A DNA stretch of 64,000 nt from Conoideocrella luteorostrata. Taxonomy: Eukaryota > Ascomycota > Sordariomycetes > Hypocreales > Clavicipitaceae. The DNA is taken from contig JASWJB010000041.1 of assembly GCA_032433595.1 (NCBI GenBank), positions 62,001 through 126,000 on the forward strand, written 5' to 3'. A model generated the notes under the pieces. It was not told the DNA's origin and did no database searches. It was given only the letters and a program-made list of their open reading frames with translations. The number at the start of each line of letters is the position of its first letter. The first letter of the stretch is position 1. Made by a program: the position numbers and the translations under genes. Below are positions 57,039-64,000 of the stretch, piece after piece.

Positions 57039-57906
57039 GATAGAGAGAGCTATTTGGATGATGCGTATTGTCTTAAATCTATGCGACTTAGTAATCGAAG
57101 AACAAGATTAACAGTGTAGGAAGAAAAGGAAAAGAAACCCAGGTAAAGACGAACGGAAACATTGTAGAAGAGAAAGGCCAAAGCCTGTGCTATATATGTG
57201 TTAACAGTCAAGTTCTACAAATTCGCATCTAGTAAAATAGGCGAGCACCAAGCAATCAGGTGGCGATAATGATGTACGGGTAAAAGGTTTCATTCCCACT
57301 TGGCATGGCTATATTTTCTGGTTATTGCTATAGAGCCGTTCGATTTTTTTCCTTTTTAAATTCAGCTAATAATACACTCGATGATTGAATTGCCAAAAAA
57401 GGCATATTGTGGAGTTTAACTTATTCTGTCGTACTCCAGTACGGAGTGAATAACTAACTAAATGGCTAACTACTTCGCATAAGTGCTAGGATTCACGAAG
57501 GGATGTTAAAAAAATTAAAATTAAAATTCGTCCAACATTGAGCTCTATTTCTAACACGAGTGGGAAGTTAGCCGTCCCAACCACGCAATATATTTTGACG
57601 CTGCTCAACCACCGATGGATTGGCATAACTTTTGCATTTAGCTTGATTAGAGACCGTCTGATTGACCCACGCGGTTAAGCTGCGCCGAGTCGAGTAGTCA
57701 CCAACCGCCCGAATGACGATGGAGGAGGAAACTGATGACTTCATTACTATTATGGAGCAATGGCTAGTATATATTTGATAAACCCGTCCCTTACCCAAGT
57801 ACAAGTTATGCGGAATATTTGTCTAATTCCGTCAAATGAAAATGCGCAAGCCTATGCGTAGAACAATTCAGCCAAGTATATTTATTCCCCATCTTACTAA
57901 TAGAAC
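57039..57906. other. Intergenic region
   Basis: About 870 bp with AT-rich stretches near 57340-57540. A near-copy of the dispersed element (GTACGGAGTG) lies near 57439. No gene seen. Confidence 0.5.
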
Positions 57907-59130
57907 TCAAGGTTGACTTTTAGCATTGGTATATTGACATCGGCAGGTGCCGGGACCTGCGCCAACATCCGCAATCAGATTGTTCGAAGCGTCCGTGCAC
58001 ATTGGCTTCCCGATCGTGGAATCCAAAGATTGGACGATCTCGAAATCTCCTGGCCAAGATGAATATTTGGCATGGTGCTTGAGAGTGCTGAAAAGAGTAG
58101 TACCACGCTTCCGCGTGTACATTGAGGCTTGGAACAAGGTGTCGACGTACATACACTTTGCAGCCCGATTTGTTGGCGAGCCAGAATCGGATGGCGTGAC
58201 AGTTTTGTTCATGGAGAATGCGAATTCTAGTCGCTCTGTGGGCTTATTATAGTCGCGAATCTTCATACTGACATTGTTGAAATCAGGAGCAAAGGGGTTT
58301 TTGTTCGATGTAATGGTGTAAGTGTAGTAGTTAACCTGCGTGATATCCCAGTAGAAGGTGGTCGGCTCGCCTGGTCGCATGGGATCACATTTCCATGTGG
58401 TATTTTTGGAAGTGCAACCAGCATCGGTCTTTTGTAACGACGTTTTAAAGGAAAAAGCTCCAGCTGGGAAGGGCATGCCGGAAGGATCGTCGCCATCGTC
58501 TGCTTGGCTACCCTGTGTGGAAACTCTGCATGTCAACATTAGCATTGGTATAAGCAACAAAACAATCATGGAAAAGTTGGTGATTTGATCAGACTCGGTA
58601 CAATACCTGCCACATCGACGGGGAATCACTCACTTGTTTCTCAGGCCCACTGGCAGGCCAATGGCCAAGACTACAATTATGACAAGAGTAACGACTCCCA
58701 CAATCACCAAAAAGCGTCGAGATCGTTTCCGGTGAGCAAACCAATGTTTCTCATCGGACTCCACAGCCTCCGGTGCGGAGATATCCTCGTCCCTTTCCAA
58801 ATCTCCTGTAGAATCAGCCTTGTACGCTAGGGACATGTGTCCAGGACTCGTTACGGTGCTCGCCGGTGAAGACGGCCCATACGAAGCCTGGTGAGGGAAA
58901 CCCATGGGTGGCAAACTACGTCGAGGGTTCTTCCTTGGCACTCGAAGCGGAACCCTGGGGATAGCTCCAGGGTTGTAGAAAGCATCATTGTATTCCGTGA
59001 TGATATGCCTCTGCACGGACAACGGCTTGGACGGTAGAGAAGCCATTGATGAGCTCGAAGAAGGCTTATGAGCAACCGGGGTGGCAGGACTGATTGGGCT
59101 TCTTTCCTCCAAGTTTTGATGGCGATCCAT
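57907..59130 (-). CDS. Type II single-pass membrane protein with Cys-containing ectodomain
   Basis: Two exons on the minus strand, 59130-58634 and 58525-57907, give 371 residues; the 108-bp intron (AA|GTGAGT...CATGCAG|A GTT TCC) splits a Lys codon. The ATG at 59130 begins MDRHQNLEERSPISPATP. The first 140 residues are Ser/Pro-rich and cytosolic, ending HRKRSRRF, followed by a membrane helix LVIVGVVTLVIIVVLAIGLPV (about residues 142-162). The outer part has a conserved-looking beta-rich domain: FPAGAFSFKTSLQKTDAGCT, KCDPMRPGEPTTFYWDITQV, FSMNKTVTP, CMYVDTLFQASMYTRK, and a C-terminal CTDASNNLI, GTCRCQYTNA with four Cys in total near the end. Several Asn-X-Ser/Thr sites suggest glycosylation. 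Similar fungal proteins exist but I know of no function. Confidence 0.85.
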
Positions 59131-60718
59131 GTTTCAAGGAAGAAGGGGCGAGAATTCAGACCTGCCTATCTGTTGCGCCGCAGCGAAGCGTTTTCGCGGA
59201 GTTCCCAAGCTGTACTCGGTACAGGAACTCTCGGTTTTGCCAAGCCGTATTATATTCGTGTTAAACTCCCCAAAAAAATACCACACATGAAATACGAGAG
59301 AGAGAGAGTAACAGGAAGCTGAAAAGCTTGGAGGTTTTAGGAGAGAACAAATCGGTGCCATATTGGCCGTGTCATCAAGCTCGCACTGAGACCTTATAAG
59401 ATTTACCGGTAAATGACCCAGCTCTCGTCAATATTGTCGCCCTCTAACTTGCACAAAAACATAATTAGGTGATGAGAATAAGGCGCAAATAAGACAAGAA
59501 CCATTATGGCGAGACTCAAAATGGCACACAAAAAAGGAAGCAACGCAAGGGAGAAAGACAAATGGCGGCAGTTGGACGGGGGATGAACGGGGGATGATGG
59601 TGGGACGCACACGAGACATGATACTGAAATGTCTCCCTCGTCAGCCTTCAGGCACACTAACGCATGCCGGACCCACGTGCTGCAAAGAAGCACGAACAAT
59701 CCAGAGCCTGGTGTGCGATTAACAACCAGCTGCTGCTTCTTCCTTTCCGCTGTGTGAGACCCAGTTTGAGAACACTTCTTATCAGCGCAAACTCTTTCTT
59801 TTCATTTGCCCAGGTGGATCCACGAGGGGTAGTAGCGTTTAAGTCGGCCCCTCATGACTTTGTAGCTATGTTTAGTAAATTGCTTTTTTAAGTAAAAGAA
59901 TTCATTGCTTTTTGGAAACCTTGTTTCTATATTTCTTTGTCGACAGCTTACCTTCACTGGGATCTTGCGGGGAATCATGGGAAGACATGAGGAGCGAGCT
60001 TGGCCGTAATATGTGCCATGTGAGCTTCTTTCTTTTTTCCGGACTTGGAGCACGATTTTGCATATCATCATACGTAGGAGAACGTAAACAGTTCCGGAAG
60101 AGTTCACGCAAGCAACGATTGTAATAGGAAAACGAGCTCCCTCAGCGCAAGCTGAGGTTGGCACATAGAAATCCGTGGCGTTGCTAAAAGAATACATTCT
60201 AGGATGGAGTCTAACCGACGTGTCATCGCTAGGGCATGCTGGGACTCCGCTGAATGGCCGCAAGAATTTACCTCGCGCATCTGAGAGACCAAACGACGGC
60301 ACCCAACTTTTATGCCAGCAAAACCAACTCAAAATGTCACTCTGCAACAAGGAGTGTATGGGCCTGTGGCTGGTGACGCATGTGCTGTCCTGTCGTATCG
60401 CGCCTAGCCGCGACAGTGGCTGCATGATGGAAGATACTGTCGGTAACTTCCAATCTTGATAAAAGAAACGACGAGGTCAACAACTGGGCTTATAACCGGC
60501 TGTGGGCAGGACAAGTGGCCAAGCCAGGGACGAAGTCGCCCGGGACACCCACTCATCCTCGCCATCTTTGAGAAACAATGAGCAATGAAGGTATATAGCA
60601 AGGCTAAAGTCAACCGAGGTTTGTTGTTTGAAATGGAAATGAAAAAACAACAAGTGGACAGGGGTACTAAGAAAGAAGGCGAAAAAAAAAAAAGGCCAGC
60701 TGGCTTAGCCTGATTGTT
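59131..60718. other. Intergenic region
   Basis: About 1.6 kb with no supported gene. A GA repeat lies near 59300-59312. Frames seen in both strands lack recognisable content. Confidence 0.5.
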
Positions 60719-62640
60719 TTATTGCAGCTTCCCCACGCACGCAATGTTCCCATCATCCAAGCATTTCATACGCTCGTTCCGCCGGCCCTGAAGATAGTTC
60801 CTGAGGCTATTATGACCATGTTGCTCGACGACTTGGGGCAAAGTGTGCCCAGAATATCCAGTATAGCCCTCTCCGTTTTCCTTGGGCTGTTCGGCCTGCG
60901 GATTCCGAATCGCCCCTTGCTTCCTACGTCGCCAGAAGAAAGCCCCAGAGGCGATTAGAGATCGGGCTGCCACGCTGCCTACTTCGTGCCAGCTATGACG
61001 CCAACGGAGGGCGACAACTCTGATGTTGCTGGATTCGATGATGGTGAACCTGTTGATGTTGGATGCTTGGGAAGGTATGAAGTATGTGATGAATCCAAGG
61101 CAGTGTCGGCATTGTGACCATAAGGATTCATATGTCACGAGGGGTTATTAAAGACCTTTTTTCACGCTAAACATATCTTTGACCTCGGAGCTGCTCCATG
61201 ATACCGTAGCTAGACCACTGTTCATTCCAATGTTAGCGTGTCTGGCATCGTGCAAACAACAGGGATCTCCCAGCCAGTGGTTTGATCCATACCCTTACTT
61301 GTACCAATCCTGAACCCTTTGCGGACTCTCATACTCTGCGGCACCAGCGTCATAACTATCACTCCACTGCAGGGTTGTCATATCAGCCATGCCAGAGCGC
61401 TGAGTGCCGACCCACCGATTGTTCGTGCTCCAACCCATTCTTTTCTATGCCACCAGAAATCACCATTTGCCGTTTACCAATGACGGCACAAGCGTGGCCC
61501 ACGCCTTGCTGGGAGTAGAAGTCGGTTTTGAACCGTTTAAAGCCGAGGATAGGAGAGAATATAAATATCGTCGAGACTTCCGTTGGCCCTGTTCGTCTAC
61601 CCCAAGGACGAAACTGAGCTTCTCCCTGTTAGTAAAGTTCGTCATGCCGAGAAAGGTCCATCACAAAGAAAAGCAACAAACTTACGTCTCGTACGTACTG
61701 TTTCGGCTATGCACCTACGGCGCAAAACAGCGAACGACCTTAGGGTATATCCCCGGTAGTTATCTACCACATCCATGTTTTGGACTTTGTATCGTGCAGG
61801 ATGATGTTGGTGAAGTCGTTCAAATTGTCCTCGTATCCTCCTATGTGCAAAATAACCGGGTTCTTAGATACACCGGGTACGCACAGTGCCTCACCTCCTA
61901 CAGTGAATCCGTTTGGAGAGCTTATTGCGGTAGTTGAAAGGGTGGACCATGTTGAGGTTTTGGCGTCAAATGTCAGCATTCCTGGCGGTTGTATAATAGT
62001 TGTCCAGCCAACGCCATTGAAGCGGACATCTGTTGCGTTCAATCCATACCCTACTCTGAGATAACCGATTTCATCATCTGAACAAAAGGCAGCCGCGCCA
62101 AGGGTATTCAATACTAGTTTATCAAAGTCGTCTTGGTTATTAGGTGTTACCGACGTCCAGCTCACTCCGCCTTGCCGTCCGGCTTGAGCTTCCAGAGCTT
62201 GTGGTTGTCACTACTACCGATATGGCGAAGCTGGAGCTGCGCCTCGGTAACGGTAAAAAGCCTGGGATTTAGAATTTGTCCATAGGGCAAATTTGTTGAC
62301 GGGAGGAGGTTCGTGGTCTTTAATCTCGTTGAATTGGACGGTAGATAGAGCCCATGGCTAATCTAGTCTGACAGAGAGGGTGTGGTTGACTGGAAACAAA
62401 GAGCGTTTAGTCACTCTCGTTCTCTCTCCTTATTTTTTACAACGGGTTGGGATGGGAAACCCTCCCAAAAATAATAAAAATAAAAGGAGAGGTGGGAGGG
62501 AAACTTGCGATAATGCGTTTCGGCACCAAAGCTCGCCTGGCCATCGACGAAATTTGAGATTCGCCTCCTTCGATGTACAGGTAATCGCCAATGACCGAAA
62601 CTATGTCCTCTCGACTGGTTAGCACCCACAAGAGCCAGCG
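60719..62640 (-). pseudogene. Disrupted kelch-repeat membrane protein gene
   Basis: Minus-strand remnant of a fungal kelch protein with an extracellular propeller and one membrane helix. Recognisable pieces in order: EDIVSVIGDYLYIEGGE (62600s), then after a one-base shift ISNFVDGQASFGAE, VNHTLSVRLD followed by a TAG at 62358-62360, STVQFNEIKDHEPPPVNKFA and ALWTNSKSQAFYRYRGAAPA, a second shift, HKLWKLKPDGK, a third shift, and an intact stretch at 62165-61767 (VGWTTIIQPPGMLTFDAKTS, PVILHIGGYEDNLNDFTNII). Stops follow at 61764 and 61740, then TTGDIP, FCAVGA, ANGSLDDIYILSYPRL, GVGHACAVIGKRQMVISGGI, LQWSDSYDAGAAEYESPQRV. The membrane helix region is RSLIASGAFFWRRRKQ near 60.9 kb. No single exon chain avoids all breaks. 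Confidence 0.82.
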
Positions 62641-63263
62641 AGATGAAACTCAGACGAGATGCGTACCTGAATGCAGCGCTCGCCTTTGAAATGGTTTGGT
62701 GAATGAGCTCTGTTCTCGCTTCGCAAAGAGGTGTGCTGATGCCGGGAGTGTAGCCTCAAGATGATTCATGTTTTCTGCCAGCAGCAGCGAGTTCATTGTC
62801 GGCACAGCATGTATCGCCCAGGTGTACAGATGAACGATTCTCTAAGAAAATACATTGCTGGGGGGAGAACATGAACAGAGGTGAAGGAGACAATACGGAT
62901 TTGTTGAGGACATTTGGCCAGCCCCATTGATCAACCGTACCGTCGAACGACTGGGGTTATTGACTGATGGTTGCATCTATGCATAATGGCCGCGTGCTAT
63001 TCGTATATAGGTCTTTCAGAGCTGCATGTACAGGCGTAAGATGAGGTAACATCATAAAGTTGCTACACATAAGGCGGTGCGGCGTGAAAAGAACGCTCGC
63101 ATGATACCAGAAAGCTAAGACAACATGGCGATAAAGAGGTTCATGGCGGGCGCTCCCAGTCGGCGGTTTTCTACATACATAACTGGTGCACTCCGGAGTT
63201 GCACAGGAACAACAGTAGCCGCCGGGCTGCGGCAACGCCAGCCTGGCACTTCTGTCAACTAAC

Positions 63264-63286
63264 TACGGAGTACGGAGTACGGAGTA
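63264..63286. repeat. Three-unit TACGGAG ladder
   Basis: TACGGAGTA occurs at 63264, 63271 and 63278, so the unit repeats exactly every 7 bp. This is the longest direct ladder in the window. Confidence 0.9.
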
Positions 63287-63429
63287 GTAGATTGAAAAAC
63301 CCGCTCGGCGCCACCAGCTTGGCTCTATGTGGTCATCCCACTAAATTGGACCTAGTATCCCTTTGCTGGCGACGGTAGGCCTCACTTTGCGATCCCGACC
63401 CCGTTAACACACATTACCTGGTTAGTCTG

Positions 63430-63445
63430 TACTCCGTACGGAGTA
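63430..63445. repeat. Head-to-head TACTCCGTACGGAGTA palindrome
   Basis: TACTCCGTA (63430-63438) and TACGGAGTA (63437-63445) overlap by two bases to form a perfect 16-bp palindrome, the opposite arrangement to the palindromes at 15246 and 41163. Confidence 0.9.
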
Positions 63446-64000
63446 GAGTGTCGCGCTTTCTAAATCGAAAGTGTGCTGAGACTTCTATTATAGCATAAAT
63501 TAGCAGGCAGAAGAAGTATCATTAAATACTCCGCTTCTGATTGGCTACGGACCCTTATTATCGTAATAGTGAAGCCTTACCGTCGCCAAAGGATACGGAG
63601 TTGTGGTCCAACTTGCACCTAGGTTTGTTGCGACGCTGACACATTTTCGCAGTCCTTGACCATGGACATCTTCATGATCAAAGATTACGCGCCAATGCTG
63701 CTCCGAGGGATTTCACCAAATATGTAAATAAGCAGCCGAAGAGGGCTGGACCTCTTCTTGCGCCGATTTTCGTATTAACAAACACTGGGTCAAATTAAAC
63801 AGAAACCTCCCTTGAATGAAAACCCCAACAATCATCCAACATATCAAACCGCAACAGCGATTCCACATGGCATATATATCGAGATTGCTATAAAAAAATC
63901 ACCTGAGACTCACCACATCAAGGCCCAGTCAATTCTGAAATCACTGCGGTATCGCATCCTAACATCTTTCCATCAGGTTTCCCACCAGCAAGCCATACAA

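Larger units (their letters stand above)
62641..64000. other. Right edge, non-coding, with TACGGAGTA ladders
   Basis: About 1.4 kb with no supported gene. Three overlapping direct TACGGAGTA copies lie at 63264-63286 and a head-to-head pair at 63430-63445. Confidence 0.5.

Noticed and set aside
63662..63727. Short ATG frame of 21 codons at the right edge (starts MDIFMIKDYAPMLLRG)
   Set aside because: Could be a first exon, but no downstream exon in the remaining sequence continues it; too short to call.
1..64000. Secondary-metabolite cluster, CRISPR array or prophage-like system
   Set aside because: No PKS, NRPS or terpene core gene, no regularly spaced repeats with spacers, and gene content is eukaryotic housekeeping.

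Overview
The window is nuclear DNA from a filamentous ascomycete. Protein resemblance (class I myosin, Rif1, RIC8, Pfa4, Sds22, CSN12-like) and gene style (short GT-AG introns of about 55-115 bp with CTAAC-type branch points) suggest Sordariomycetes, perhaps Hypocreales; the order-level guess is from memory of the families and is tentative. Genes are mostly housekeeping and spaced by 0.3-4 kb of non-coding DNA. Exon joins were worked out by hand from splice sites, reading phase and family resemblance; none is confirmed by transcripts.

Layout. 1.3-4.5 kb: GT90/CAP10-type glycosyltransferase (-). 4.9-6.2: Pfa4 palmitoyltransferase (+). 6.5-10.3: class I myosin (-), divergent from a two-RPEL actin-binding protein at 12.0-12.5 (+). 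13.9-14.2: 86-residue orphan protein (-). 16.0-16.9: secreted/ER FKBP (+). 17.1-19.1: DNA polymerase kappa (-), divergent from a proline-rich protein at 19.6-21.1 (+). 22.1-23.6: single-pass membrane protein with PPxY motifs (+). 24.5-26.0: class II DAHP synthase (+). 26.5-27.7: glucose-6-phosphate 1-epimerase (-). 28.9-30.7: sugar/polyol transporter (-). 30.7-35.0: gene-poor stretch with a tRNA-like inverted pair. 35.0-40.3: Rif1 (-). 41.9-43.5: RIC8 (+). 44.2-44.9: GNAT acetyltransferase (-). 45.9-46.9: ribosomal protein eL20 (-), divergent from a PCI-domain CSN12-like protein at 47.5-49.3 (+). 50.3-51.3: BTB protein (-). 54.3-55.5: Sds22 (+). 55.9-57.0: broken xylose-reductase-like gene (-). 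57.9-59.1: type II membrane protein (-). 60.7-62.6: broken kelch-repeat membrane protein gene (-).

Functional links are modest. Myosin I and the RPEL protein share a divergent intergenic region and both act on actin. Rif1 (with two PP1-docking motifs) and Sds22 are both partners of protein phosphatase 1, though about 14 kb apart. DAHP synthase and the epimerase are convergent central-metabolism genes.

No new multi-gene system is evident. The most unusual signals are: a 9-mer, TACGGAGTA, found more than 20 times and only noticed in non-coding DNA, sometimes as a 7-bp ladder or a perfect palindrome; an inverted pair of tRNA-like repeat heads at 33.1-33.4 kb; an eL20 gene whose start codon seems to lie in a 4-nt micro-exon; and two multiply disrupted genes flanking an intact one near the right end.
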